Shown one piece after another: positions 1 through 12,400 of a stretch of DNA of 64,000 nt (the first letter of the stretch is position 1; each line of letters opens with the position of its first letter). The translations under genes and the position numbers were made by a program. This DNA comes from Apostichopus japonicus (Eukaryota; Echinodermata; Holothuroidea; Aspidochirotida; Stichopodidae): NCBI RefSeq assembly GCF_037975245.1, contig NC_092564.1:25475484-25539483 (forward strand). Direction: 5' to 3'. Below the pieces are notes generated by a model. The model did no database searches. It saw nothing but the letters and a program-made list of their open reading frames with translations, and was not told where the DNA came from.

Positions 1-819
1 GAAATTTTCAATTCAAGAAGTTTTTAACACATTGGTTCAGTGAGATGGTTGGAAGCATCAAGATCAGTAGACCCTTTCCTCACCGACTGTCTAAACAAGT
101 ATATACTAAATATTACAACTACTTACAACAAAGACGGCCATTTGTTTAAACAATGAGAAGGAAACAACAGGAATGTTGTTTTGTTTCACTTCACTAGTCA
201 TTGCCATCACAAACATTCACTTGCAGGTAGGTTTGCTGCTAATTTCCTCTCAGGTACATGTGAAGAGGAGAATATCATCTTATAAATTCTTGAAATACAT
301 CACTACAGATCCTTATAAAACCTACAAAGGCATGTCTCTTTCAAAACACTCATTAGCTGCTTCAATCTATAAACCTTTATTAAAGTAGATCTAGTCATGC
401 ATGCTTTGAGAATAACTACCAACTAAATGTGACTTCTTAAAAGAAAAACTTTATAGAACTTGTAGAGAATGTTACTCAACTACTTTGAATGAATCTGGTC
501 AGAGGTTGCGCAGGGATATGAAAAGGCAATCAGCTAGTCAACTAAACTATTAAAGGCAAAGGTTCTATCCTGAAAATGTATTTCCCCCACATGCTCTGAT
601 CCTCCAAATTACTTCCCAGCCATTGAGGAGTGTGAAAATAGACTTTACTATCTCAATGTGGATAACTACTTTTGAGAGTTGCTGTAAAGTTCTTGCCAGA
701 ATTTGACAATGATTGACCTTAATCTGACTTGGTAGCACATTTGGGGTAGACACTGATGACTTAAAAAAATCTGTTGACACGCAATGCGCGATATCGCAAA
801 CTACAAGTGTTTGTCTTAC

Positions 820-1140
820 CTGGGTCTAGGATGGTCAAGGTTTTCACTGAATGCTCTGTACTATAAACACTAACAAAGCCCCCAGATCCCCCACACATAT
901 CTAGCACTTCCCCAGAACATCTTATTGTGCAATCATTCCTTGAGACATTCTGAAGGTGAGCAAGCTCAGACCCGCATCTACACAGACGGCCAGCCTGACA
1001 TGCAGCAAAAGATTGGTCCACACTGCGACAAAGAGAGATACACTGCTTCACATTAAGGAGATTGAAATGGTAGTTTCCTCCACCCAGAGAATAAACTTTG
1101 TTGTCTACGTCGACTTTGTAGCAACCAATGTAGACATCCT
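820..1140 (-). CDS. Internal exon encoding a WSC carbohydrate-binding domain
   Basis: This minus-strand exon of 321 bp is open throughout. It starts after a CAG acceptor (genomic 1141-1143) and ends at a good donor, CCCAG|GTAAGA (genomic 818-819). It is phase 1 at both ends, the usual arrangement for a shuffled extracellular module. The translation has the WSC pattern: YIGCY near the start, then spaced cysteines in CISLC, LCRCGS, DCTIRC, and the closing MCGGSGGFVSVYS. WSC domains are eight-cysteine modules thought to bind carbohydrate, found in fungal wall sensors, Kremen, WSCD and polycystin-like proteins. I see no signal peptide, membrane segment or second domain nearby, so the host protein is unknown. 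The gene reads leftward out of the window. Upstream exons should lie to the right, but none was convincing. The domain call is strong; the gene identity is open. Confidence 0.85.
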
Positions 1141-2326
1141 CTGTGAATCAAAAAAGAGGACTCAAATTAACCCATAATTAAATCAAATCAGTGAAACATT
1201 TGTTAAATATTTTAAAACCAATTTACATTTACACCTAAACTGGTAACTTTATTTCTTATTTCATGTCAAATAGCTACCTATACCACTAGCAGAGATGCCA
1301 AGCTTGACATCAAGGTTATGGTTAGTTTCTGCCATAAAAAAACGAGTTTCTGCCCCACTGGAGGCACTTTTTGGCTTGCCCCTGACAATGAAAACTGTTT
1401 GTTTGTCACCAGATTTGATCAGGCTATAGACTTAAACCTTAAGTCTGCTTTGATGTAAATCATACTAGACTGGGCTTTAATGTAAGTGTATATTTCTTTC
1501 CAATTCACTGTAATCAGACTTGAACACAACTACTCTTTGGTGGAAGCCATCTAGGCTAGCTTCTGTCTGTGGCCTAGGAAGTAGAGTTATCGTTTACTAC
1601 TTCAGGCGAACCTAATGTTATATGGCCTGGGACCTAACAACATTACTCAATACTACAAACAGCCCAGTGGTAGAAAATTACTTTTAGTCAGTCAGTTTCT
1701 GCCGCAGAAGAAAAGTAATTTCCACCATAGAAGAAAGTACTTTCCACGGGGGGGGGGGGGGTTGCATCTTTTTCTAGGACTTAAACTAGAGTTTTTTCTT
1801 TAATAGGTGTTGAAGATGCTGTTTGGTGGAACGAACATGTAAGATGAAGAGGCATATCAAAAATAAACTTAATTTCAGTAATAGTAGATGTTATTCCTAA
1901 TTTTGGCAGCTAAAGCTGTTGGTGTGAAGGATATAGTATGTGTTCTATATTTTGCTTTCTAATTTGCAATAATTACTGAGGGTGTTATCTGGCCTATAGG
2001 TACCATATAGTATTTCATTTTGAATGCCATTTGTTTTGTTTTTCGCATGTGATTATGTGTGGTAAAAATAACCTAAAACATTAACCTAAGATATAAAAAT
2101 ATTTCTTCCTGGAAATTTTTTAGGATATGTGCACTAAAGGCTATTTTAAATTTAATTAAGTTTCGTAAAATTGACAATGTGGTGGTTATATTTTGTAGTG
2201 GTTATTTTTTACCCGAAGACCCCTAATCCCCAATGAAAAGAAAGTTGCTTTACACTCCAAAAAAAAAGGTGCATTTAAACCTAGGCATGAATGTATTGGT
2301 TTGAGAGCAGAAAGTGTACTTGGGGT
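1141..2326. other. Probable intron or flank of the WSC gene, no gene seen
   Basis: No coding signal was recognised. The stretch is AT-rich and carries a 14-base G run at 1748-1761. It ends at the target duplication of the transposon that starts at 2327. Confidence 0.5.
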
Positions 2327-2619
2327 CATAGGCATAGGAGCCTCATTTGATTTGGGGGGACTGTAACGACTTGCCCGAAAAATATAACCAAGATTTTTTC
2401 GCACGCTCCGCGCGCGTTCTATATGTTAATATGCATATCACATAGGCATCCATCAGTTACTACATCACTTGCCAATAACATAAAATCATTTTTTCGTGTT
2501 ATTACCCTTCTATATTGGTTATAATTATTGGGGAAGTCCTTACAATAATAATGATAATAATATCAGTTTAACCATTGAAAAACACATTGGAAATTATTGT
2601 TCTTTTTTTCAGTAGGTGC

Positions 2620-3014
2620 CAGTGGCGGAGCTAGGGGTATTGGTCAGGGGGGGGAGGGGGGAGAGAATGGTCTGTAGGGGTGCTTTTGACACTATCTAAG
2701 CGGAGCGCCACCACAGGTTGGCGCGGAGCGTACAGAAATTTTTGAGTAAAGATACTCCCTAGATCGCCGGAAATGACCCTTTCTGGGCCTTGCTAATTTG
2801 CAGATAAATGAAGGACAAATAGGTGTCATCGCCATTTGTCAGAAAATTGCACCAACAAAATGCGAAAAATGTCAATAGGTATTTGAGAGCGCAATAAAAA
2901 AGCCGATAATCGCGAATAAGTAAAAAGTGGTATAAAGCTGAAAAGGGCGCCAGCAGTCCATTTGAGTCCGTCAGGGGTCATCGCCCCTCTGACTGTATGG
3001 ACGCTCTGCCACTG
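2620..3014. mobile_element. Nested hAT-like MITE with 8-bp target duplication
   Basis: The 395-bp element begins CAGTGGCGGAGC and ends GCTCTGCCACTG, which are inverted repeats with one mismatch. The 8-bp sequence GTAGGTGC occurs immediately on both sides (2612-2619 and 3015-3022). Removing the element and one copy of this sequence restores a normal unit of the surrounding tandem array. It contains a G-rich run near 2647-2662 and no useful open frame. It is therefore a clean insertion of a non-autonomous hAT-type element into an older transposon. Confidence 0.85.
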
Positions 3015-3415
3015 GTAGGTGCCCGAAAAATTCTCAGCATATTGCCCAAATTTTCACCAAAAAATTTGAAAAAAAAATGCAAATTATTATTCTTTCAGTA
3101 GGTGCCCGAAAAAATTCTCAGCATATTGCCCGAATTTTCACCAAAATATTTGAAAAACACATTGCAAATTATTCTTCTTTCAGTAGGTGCTCGAAATCTT
3201 CTCAGCATAGGCCTATTGCCCGAATTTTCACCAAAAAATTGAAAAACACATTGCAAATTATTATTCTTTCAGTAGATGCCCGAATAATTCTCAGCATATT
3301 GCCGAATTTTTACCAAAAAAACCCCAGAAAAGCACATTGCATATTATTATTCTTCCAGTAGGTGCCCGAAAAATTCTCAGCATATTGCCCGAATTTTCAC
3401 CCAAAAAATTTGTTG
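3015..3415 (+). repeat. Tandem array, unit about 83-89 bp
   Basis: Successive units begin with GTAGGTGCCCG or a close variant at 3015, 3098, 3183, 3272 and 3358. Each continues with a block reading roughly TTCTCAGCATATTGCCCGAA and ends with a TTATTATTCTTTCA-type tail. A partial unit lies before the nested element at about 2570-2619. The array sits wholly inside the 2327-3458 element, so it is an internal minisatellite of that element. Confidence 0.85.
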
Positions 3416-3597
3416 GGGGGGCTGCAGCCCCCCCAGCCCCCCGCCTCCTACGCCTTTGCTTGGGGTATAACTAACAACCCCCCAAAGGGCTATACTCCTA
3501 CCAGTAGTAGCAGTATGGTGGTGTACAGTGACTTTGCAAGTCCTCTAAATGTGCGTAGTGTATACCACAGTAGATGCACTGATAGCTGTCTGTAGTA

Positions 3598-6500
3598 CAG
3601 TACTGATTTCGCTTAACTCCCGTTGAAAAAAAATCAACGATCGATAACAAAAGTTAAAAATCGATAAAAAAAGTTGAAATTCGGTTAATTTCGTTGACAA
3701 GATTTAGACTACTGCGGGCACGGTTGTCCACGAAGTTTCAACGAAATTTCCACGAAAGTTATCGCCATCAAAAACCGCAAAGGCAATTCTAGACATATCA
3801 AGGTTGTGACTTGCGTTGAATCCTTAGTGTAACTACAGCCGTTTTCAGACTCTACCAGAAGTTGCCGAGGAATATTACAAACGTTGCAAAAGTGTGATTG
3901 TATATAAGACGGAGTAAGTTCTGTACTAGGTGTTTGAAAAATGATTTGGCTAGGATAATAAAAACTAGTCTTGGTCGATCGTAGCAAGCACATTCTATGA
4001 CTCTTAAGTTATAGGCTAGTATTAAACTAGGATAAGTTTAAGTTAACTCACCAAGGAACGCAGTGTCAGAAAAAACAAGAAAAAAATATCAACAATGAAA
4101 CAGTCGTAGCTGGATATCAAAGAGATCTTTATTTCCAAAAAATTCCTGTGTTACTTGACGTACTACGGTACCGTTTACTACAGAACCGCACTCACTTTCA
4201 AACTTTTCTGAGAGCGCATTCCGTCCAAAAAATCTCCCCCGACTTCAATGCACGCAAAAAAAAAAACAAAAAAAAAAACTTATTTCCCCCTAACCCGTTA
4301 CTGTAAGTTGCCCGCGAAAGCAGATGGACTGCCCTGGTAAGGTCGCAGCCTGGGTCTGGGCCACCTGTAGTATGCTGCTTACATGTGCATTCCCTACCCT
4401 GGATATCCCCACCACCAAACTTTTTTGAAAGGCTTCGTCCAATCATAAACTTGGCTTTGTCAAATTCACGCCTACCTTATGTAAATTAGCATAGTATTTA
4501 TCTTCGTGGGGGGTTTAGCACCGCAGAACCTTCATGGCTGGCTGCCTCTAGAAGCAAACATTATTTTACCCCTACTGTTCGTAATGGAATGGATGTTATC
4601 TGTTACTTAGTTAATTGAAAACCAAATATTCATTCATATATATATAAGTAGAACAATCCAGCAGGGATAGAAAGTTTATCTTGAATGAACCAATCAAAAG
4701 TCGTGCTATTAATAAAACTTGAAAACACCTGGCCGCAAGAGAGTTGCAAACAATTGTTTCCATGACTACTAAGAAAATAAAGCAGTGTCTTGGGGCCCAC
4801 GTTGGGTAGATTTCTGTGGAAAATGAATATATTTTCATTGCTTATTTGAGTATTGTATATTGGGAAGAGCTGATCAAACATTACTGGGAAGGGCTTTCAA
4901 CTGGCCTGACGGCATGTATAAGTTTATTTTAATGAGTAGGGGGAGTTTTTATGAGTCTCCCGGTATGCGTCACATGAGAAGTAAATGTTTTGTTTTTCGG
5001 TTTTATCATCGTTTTTCAAGTGGAACAACTCATAAAATCATGTCAAATGAAAATAATATATATTTGAATATCCTTCCTTAGTTTTACTAATCAGGAATGC
5101 TTGATAAGGCATGCAATGCATCGTTCGAAAATGTAATTTTAAAGTAGAATTGAAAAATGAACGACATAAAACAATATCTGTGAAGCGTGTGGAGCACAAC
5201 TTTGAATATTCGTTGTGAAAGAAAACATAATGAACGATGTTTAATGCGTAAATAAATTTCGCGGAACTGGTACAGAGAAATTACGTACTGCAGCTTACGT
5301 CAGAGAAGCTCATAAATGACACAGGTGGATAGAGCGCATCAAAATTCGGTTTAGGAAATCCCTCTACAGCCGACAAAAGTCGATGTCTCCTTCCGTTTTC
5401 GAGTTATAAGCGATTTTGTGTTTTTGCGATATGGTTTTCAGTATATTTTCATTGAATAAGGGCGTTTTGTTGTGTGTGTTTAAATAAGGGTGTGACCTAT
5501 CAGATATTTCGCTAACCGTTTCACCGTATCCCCTGCCGGTCGGTTAAACGTTTAAACGCCGTTTCCCGCCGTCCCCCTCCCCTTAGACCCCTCCCCCATT
5601 TCAGTCACCACTTCCAGATCCTTCGGCAAGTCAAATTTGACTTAAAATATGCACCAGATTGCATCTAAGGACGTTTCAAAACTAAAAATTTTCCAAAGGG
5701 GAGGGGGTGTCCCCATAGACCCCTCCCCCATTTCAGTCACCACTTCCAGATCCGTCGGCAAATCAAATTCTCCACCCCCCCAACAACAAAAAACCCTTCG
5801 CTACGCCCCTGGTCACATACATGATACAGTACCTTACATTTGATACAAAAGTTACTTCAAACAACAGCTTCCCAAAATTTGTGTCGCAATAGGTTAAGAT
5901 TTAACCACGCTGCGCAGTACCATTCATAATTTGCATATTACACTCGGCGTCCAGATGGCGGGAGAATATAACATCATGTTCAATGTGTTGTGTCGTTCCC
6001 ATGGTGCGATGAACTTGGGCAAGTTGCCAAGTTCGAATGTCAATGACCTACTTATGTTCTGTGACCAATGTCAGTTGGAATTATGTGTGTAAAAACTCGG
6101 GTTTTTCCATTTGTTATATATATAGAAGTTTTTCCGTAAGCGGAGCGAATTTTAGGGCGGCTCGTTGATTGTGAGGAAGCACTTATCTAAGCATCAATAT
6201 TTGTGAAAAAATATCGTAAGTTTTTCAGTTTCATTCATTTTCTTTTATGTTTGCCGCAATCGCGCCCGCAATGCATGCACAGCATAATATCATGTGTGAA
6301 AAAATGGCTGTACACGTGCGGACCTGAGAGAGCAAACTGGCCTTGTGTTGTTAATGTTATGACGGTACTTTCTAGAACGGCCATTTGCGTCTTTTGGGGT
6401 CAACATATTTTCACACGGGGTTTTCACCATGCCATTGATCGATGTACACGGGTGATATGTCGCAAATATAAACTGAGAAAACGAATTGACGACACTATCA

Positions 6501-7357
6501 TCATGAGCTCATGACTATTGGCCTACTACTTTAGTTATATTAAACACATTATTCATGCCTAAAACATCGTTTTTTTTGTTTTTATAGATAGTTTGCAGTA
6601 CATTACTAAGTTCTTTACATATTTTAAAATAATTTTCATGTTTAAAAGTAAACAAAATAGAAAAAATAAAAAGAGAAAACGCCTTTTCGAAAAATGGAAG
6701 CGTCCTCGCAGAATGGGCGGGGCATCTTTATTTTGCTTCAAGTTACATGTTTTCGCTCAGAAACAAAGTTTCATACTCCAACTCTAATAAAAAACCAAAT
6801 TTACATTTCTAAAAAATAACTATTTTTCGTAATCTGCAAGTAAACCAAGTTTATATGTCCATTCATTGTTATTTAAATGGTTAAACAGCACTCATAATTT
6901 ATCTGGAAGGGTGCCTCGTGGTACATAGCTTTGACTGCAACCTCTTTTACGTCCTGGCGAAGTTAAGACTTATGTCACTGTGTTTGGGGTTCACAGTTAG
7001 AAAACGTCCCCCGTCAGTTTCACTACATGTTTCTTTGAGTGTCACTACTCAGTAAGTACAGGAATGTTCTTGAGAAAATTCCTGCCTTCAAACGACTGTT
7101 CTAAAGTCTAATCAATACTAATAAACGAAGTTGCTCGTTTTCCGACGTTTCTCGTAACCACACATTGACCTTCTATTTCGTTTAAAAAAGAATTTCAACG
7201 TATCGTTGAAAATTCCACGAAGGAAATGACCGAAATAACCAATCGTTAAAATTCGTGGAATTTCGATAAAAATCGGGGAATTTCGATGACAAAACGTGGA
7301 AATTCGGTTATTTTCCTTTTAACGAATTTTAACGGGAGTTAAGCGAAATCAGTACTG
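3598..7357. mobile_element. 3.76-kb element with perfect 27-bp terminal inverted repeats and TA target site
   Basis: The first 27 bases (3598-3624, beginning CAGTACTGATTTCGC) are the exact complement of the last 27 (7331-7357). Each end is bordered by TA (3596-3597 and 7358-7359), as for Tc1/mariner-type insertion. Imperfect inverted similarity continues inward: both subterminal regions are packed with TTTCAACGAAATTTCCACGAA-like words (about 3620-3760 and 7160-7330). No transposase is seen; the longest frame inside is about 100 residues (6203-6514) and matches nothing I recognise. It could be a large deletion derivative, or two smaller inverted elements that now bracket unrelated DNA. The interior also holds a remnant of another repeat family at about 5565-5815. 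Confidence 0.65.
5565..5815. mobile_element. Truncated hAT-like repeat related to the element at 57.4 kb
   Basis: It shares two blocks with the intact element at 57432-57797: the C-rich segment ending CCCCTTAGACCCCTCCCCCA, and GCACCAGATTGCATCTAAGG. Its right end, CTACGCCCCTG, is a typical terminus of this group. A 37-bp block is duplicated internally about 132 bp apart (5585 and 5717). No left terminus or target duplication was found, so it is probably truncated. Confidence 0.6.
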
Positions 7358-8339
7358 TAGCTGCGTTCGTTAGTCAAATTGCAACAACTTTTTCAATCGC
7401 AACTTTAGTCTACAAAGCCTTAACAAAACTGCCAAAGTTTCAGTGCACATCATACTAAGGCCATGAGAATTTAAGTTTTCGATTTGCTTCCATCACCCGC
7501 ATGCTCCAAAGCCACCCGCCGAAAATCCATTATTGCAAAAAAAAAAGCATTATTTACATAATAACTGCTCTCCATCAGAATAATTCCAGTTTTAAATCAT
7601 CAAACAGCTGTAAATGGGTATAATTACACATTTATTACATAGTCTAGAAAGTGGACATAGGCCTAGGCCTATGCATTATACCACCAACAGGCGTTGATCC
7701 TCACTAGCAGTTAACTACACACATATGTACCTGTAGATTGCAATTAAATCGTGGAAGAAGCTCACTAGAAATATATGAAAAATTAAAAAACCCATGCTAT
7801 GGCCTAAGTTAGGCTAGCACTGCAGCAGCAGTACGATCAATAGGTTGTAGAGTGCAGGTCTAGCCTTGGCTATGTGGAGTCTTACAAGTAATCAAGTGTC
7901 GAACAAGTTATCAGGAGTCTATATCCAGTCTAAGCCTGATAGAAAGTAGCTTTCCTTGTAGGATCCACATATACGAATGATTACCATTATCCCAGCTTTG
8001 TACCGCTAGCCTAGTTAGACCTAACTTAGGACTTGCCTAACGTTAGGATACAGGCAGCTTAGGCGGTAAATCATAATGCATGAATTGACTTCGTTAGCTA
8101 TCCTGCTTAAAATTTAAATGTTGGTAATTATTATGCAGTTGTACCAATATCATTGCTTGTCACCGACGGTATCAATATGAAAAAGACAGCAGCAAAGGAG
8201 TTAAACTTCATTCCTCTGAGAAAGCCTTAGGAATAATCTTCCACAACTTTCAATACCGGCCAGACGGTCATCGCCATAATATCAACGATCAGTAAATGAT
8301 ATAGGCCTAGGCTTACTGTACTCCTCTTGATATGATTAC
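7358..8339. other. Intergenic stretch, no gene seen
   Basis: No open frame, domain or RNA was recognised. CpG frequency is close to that of the transposon-rich left flank. Confidence 0.5.
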
Positions 8340-8528
8340 AATAGGCCTCCGATCCTCAGCGCGCAGCATTAGCGTCAATGAACTAAAATCGGTGATTAGC
8401 ATGCGCACCTGTCGCAGAAATTATCGTGAATTTGACAAAAAAGAGAGGGCGCTCGTCTAGCAACAGACTTTCGAAGTTCATTGTAAGACAGCTCATGTGT
8501 AGTTTTCAACTATTTTCTTGACATCAAG
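8340..8528 (+). promoter_or_regulatory. Candidate promoter and untranslated first exon
   Basis: A CpG-containing patch (CTCAGCGCGCAGCATTAGCG, GGGCGCTCGTCTAGC) is followed by a possible donor, ATCAAG|GTATAT, ending at 8528. It lies just upstream of the CpG-poor domain that I read as a transcribed gene body. It could equally serve the leftward WSC gene. No TATA box was identified, and support is composition only. Confidence 0.25.
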
Positions 8529-9369
8529 GTATATGCAGAGCCTGAACAAGTCTTATACTTACAATGCTTGATTCTTAGAAATAATTTTTAATTATAATTT
8601 ATTTATATCTCTAATTGAAAGTTGTATAGTTTGGTTGTATATTTTGATTTTGACTAGATCATATCTTAGATTTATTATTTTCTCGAAATTTAGGCTCTTT
8701 CTTAAAGATTTTACTTTTTTTCCAAATTTCGAGACAGTATAAAACTTTCGATTTTTGATCTTTTCCGCATCATTTCAACTATTTCATTCCAAACTATATT
8801 TTGATATAAGTTTTCCGACTACTTGTCGAAAGGTTCGACGTTACTATCGAAATTACAAGTTATATCGAAGTTTCGACACTTTCGATCCTTGAGATTTCTA
8901 AACTTCATATAATAATATTTCAACTTTTTCTCTTATGCGTGTCACTATTTTATCTCAAACTATTTTGACTTTCGTGAAATGTCTACTCTTCATGTTGAGA
9001 TATTTCGAAATGATGTTTTATCTTGAAGCCTAGATGAAAGTGAAAATGATTCATTTTGGCAGTATATAGTTACAAACCAAAAATATTCTGACAATTAAGG
9101 GACAACAAATATATAATGCAACCCTGTTCCCCTTACCCACTCCCACCTCGTTCCCACCCCACTCCCTACCCCTTCTCGTCATCCTGTCTCTCCTTACCGG
9201 TCTTAAGAAAATATTGTAACGGTTTGATCATGGTTCCATTGTTATGGTTTGATCATGGTTCCATTGTTGTTTGTTTGTTACAATCTTCACACACATCAAT
9301 GATCTAGTGCTTATTCCTCTGGTATCCCGGACTTTGATTCGTTATGTTACCGGAATCTTTGACTGTTCC

Positions 9370-9489
9370 GGTCAGTAAACATTGTATATTGTTAGACCTG
9401 ATGCTGGGAATAATGTAAACAGTACAGACGACAGGAGGGTAGGATATGTCTTTCAGTTTCACGAACGATGCACGTAGAGTGTACTTCAG
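9370..9489 (+). promoter_or_regulatory. Candidate untranslated first exon
   Basis: A strong donor, ACTTCAG|GTGAGA, ends at 9489. An ATG at 9446 opens 14 codons before the donor, but it exits in phase 2, which would stop at once in the SH2 exon. If used with that exon it can only be leader sequence. It sits at the left edge of the CpG-poor domain. Confidence 0.25.
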
Positions 9490-12400
9490 GTGAGATCTAC
9501 CTTTGTTCTCGTTTCAATAATTAATTTAAAGTATGTATTGTGAGATCTGTTTTAATTAATCCACCATTGTGATGCCCACTAACTGTCTGATCTAGTAATT
9601 CTTGCTCTAGACTTGACAATATTTTGCATCATATATTTGACATGCTAGGCTTTGTGTTGGCTTATCCTAGGTACGTAATGCGCGATCGAGTCAACTAGCG
9701 TTGGGCCTATTTATAAAATGTAATAACCTTGCTTATTTATGATAGAATAATTTTATTTCGTAAATTTGAGGACAAAAGTGGCCTTGATTGCAGAATACCC
9801 CGCAACACAAAGGTCCACGCTCTAGCTGGCTGGACCGTTGCACCCTTGATGGTGTAGCCACAACAGCATAATACATTGAAATTAGTTTATTTTTGGCATT
9901 TCATCTCATATTGAACTTCCCTATTCATAAATGAACCGACCGTGCTGCCACAACAGCATCTATAGATAGATATTTATTCAGCCAATCATATAAAAGTACA
10001 ATGGAAATTGGTATCCATTGTTTTTGCATGACACATTGAGGTGTAAATTCTAAGTTTACTTTTGGCATTCCTTCTCTTATTGCTAGACTCTTTATACAGA
10101 CACCGTAGCTAACCTCTTTTAAGGGTGTTGTGCCAAACTTGTGTGATATTCCGCAATTACTCTGAAAAGTGAACTCACATCATCTCTTAAGTATTCAGTT
10201 TTTGTATGTAGATGATTGTCGAAATGCACAACCGGGGAAATTACTTTCCAGAGGCAGTAATTTGTTCATCTCCAGTCATACTGTAGATGGACTTAATGGA
10301 CCATAGAAACTAAGGAGGTACAACTATAGAATGCCTCAAAGATTTGAAACCTCACCTTCAGAAGTGTACTTCTTCAAACAAACTATCTATCAACACCGGG
10401 ATTATGACTGCACCCTCACATCAGGATGGGGAGGGGGGTTGGGGAGGGGGCTCAGTGGACTTTCACAGTTTATTTAATATTCTCTATACATTCAACATTA
10501 ACTTATCAGTATAGGTTTGATCCACCCGAGCTACCAACTTGTCCTGATATAAATTTTGGCCATCATACATGTGATCCGCAAAATGGGGTTCAAGGGGTTT
10601 AATTCATTTTGATAGAAAAAAATTATTTTCAGCACCTCCTTCAATTGTGACACATGTTTCTTAACTGTCAATGCACTATATACTGTTAAATATCAAACGC
10701 AGATATTATGTAAGAATTAATGTTATACCGACCTCTCTTTAGTAAAAATGTTTGATAATTTGCTCTTAAAAGATTTCATTAAAAAAATTCCCCAAACTTC
10801 TAATAGTACAGTATCTCCTAGATGGATCGCCTATACGTAGGTGCACAAAATCAATTGGAACAGGTGCTGCCATCTGGTCAGGAATTTTCCCAGACCTATA
10901 TATGATTAACATGTAAAGAAAATTATTGGAAAAGACACTGTCTTAGGTTTCTCTGCAAAATAGAAGTTCAATTTATTTAATATATTCATTTAATATATAT
11001 TCAATTGACAGTTAAACATGTCATTGCCCCAACACATTTTCATTTGAGTATCAACTATCAACCATCAACTGTTATGGAGGATAAGGACATAAACTGATTT
11101 GGGATCAGTGATTGACATTGATCAATATTAATTCAACAATTTGATTTAAGCAATGGAATTCTGAATATATTCCTTTAAGTTCAACTCTCCTTCTTCCTAC
11201 AGTAACCATAAAGCGTGTCCATCAGGTTTAAAAATATGAGCATATGTTTGTTGCACGGAATTGCTACAGTAGTTTTTTTTTTTAAAGTTTTCATTATTTT
11301 ATTTTTTATGATTAAGGTTAGAAAGTAGGTCATTAGAATTGAAAGTTAATATGTTAAGTTGCTTATGGTTCAACAATGAAGACCAACCTGATAGCTTCTG
11401 CACATGTAAAATAATACAAAGTGTTATAACACAGTTTTACAAGGTAGCCGGTAATATCACACAGATGATATTACAACTAATAATAGGCAATATGTCCAGG
11501 GACTGACTGAACCTTATGTGATCCTGAACTGTGGATTATTTGATACTTGGTATTACTTAAAAAGGAAGTTATTTTGACAGGATTTCCTTAATACTTTCAA
11601 TGTTGCATCTGTATTCACAGAAAAGTGAAAAAAGAAAAAATGAGCGAAACAAATTCCTGCACAGAGACCAATTAGATCCCCTCTATGGGAAAGCTTATGG
11701 CTCTTATGGCCTGTTATAAAATACTAGTGACTGAATTTTTTAGATCCCTCTATGGGAAAGCATACAGCTCTTCTGGCCAACAGGCCCTAGTGTATTACAT
11801 GTGACTGATTTCTTTTCCCCAGTATTATTTTTGTTCTATGACATATCAACACTGATGTTTTCCAAAATGTGAATCTGTGTGTGGTGGAGCTCACAAACTT
11901 GTGCATGATCACCTATAATCTCTCCTCCTCAACTCTTTTGAGATGTTTCATTAAACAGATAAATTTGTCATGAAAATTCTGCATATTGTAAAAAAGGTTG
12001 CTAAATTCCTACAGTACTAGCCTCAAACTGTTTAATTTTGAAGTATTTCTTAATTTATTACATTAAACCTGTGCTAAACGTGCACCTGATAGAAAAATTG
12101 TTAACTAGAGAAAGCACTCTATTAGATATCATTTGTTAACCTCTTGTGATCTTCATCCACATGAAATGACCTAGAAGATTCATTATTTAATTTTCATAAT
12201 ATCCATGATCATCAGTTCTTCAACTTGAAACATAACTTGAGTTGTGGTTAGAGCTGGCCTTTCCTCTCAACCTGAAATGAATCCCCATCATGTCACACCA
12301 AGTGATATCTATCTATGCAAGTCATACTAGCCATGGTTGTGATTTCTTTCTTTTGTATGAGCTGCAAATCCAAGTGTATCCTAGTAGTACAAAAAAACCA

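Larger units (their letters stand above)
2327..3458. mobile_element. Non-autonomous hAT-like element carrying a tandem array
   Basis: The ends are imperfect inverted repeats: CATAGGCATAGGAGCC on the left against CAAAGGCGTAGGAGGC, the complement of the right end, with 13 of 16 matching. They are flanked by an identical 8-bp direct repeat, CTTGGGGT, at 2319-2326 and 3459-3466. An 8-bp target duplication with CA-starting ends and a GGCGTAGGAG core is typical of the hAT superfamily. There is no transposase frame. The interior is an ~85-bp tandem array plus a nested second element (2620-3014). Without that insertion and its duplicated site the element would be about 730 bp. Superfamily assignment is by termini only. 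Confidence 0.72.

Noticed and set aside
565-780. 71-codon minus frame next to the WSC exon, in matching phase
   Set aside because: Using it as the next exon would need an intron of only 49 bases, the frame ends in a stop without a polyadenylation signal nearby, and the peptide has no motif.
4198-4446. Minus frame with several cysteines as a further WSC-gene exon
   Set aside because: It lies inside the TA-flanked transposon, runs through A-rich tracts and lacks the WSC cysteine spacing.
6203-6514. Transposase inside the 3.76-kb element
   Set aside because: The 103-codon frame shows no DDE/D catalytic pattern or zinc-finger motif and is too short.
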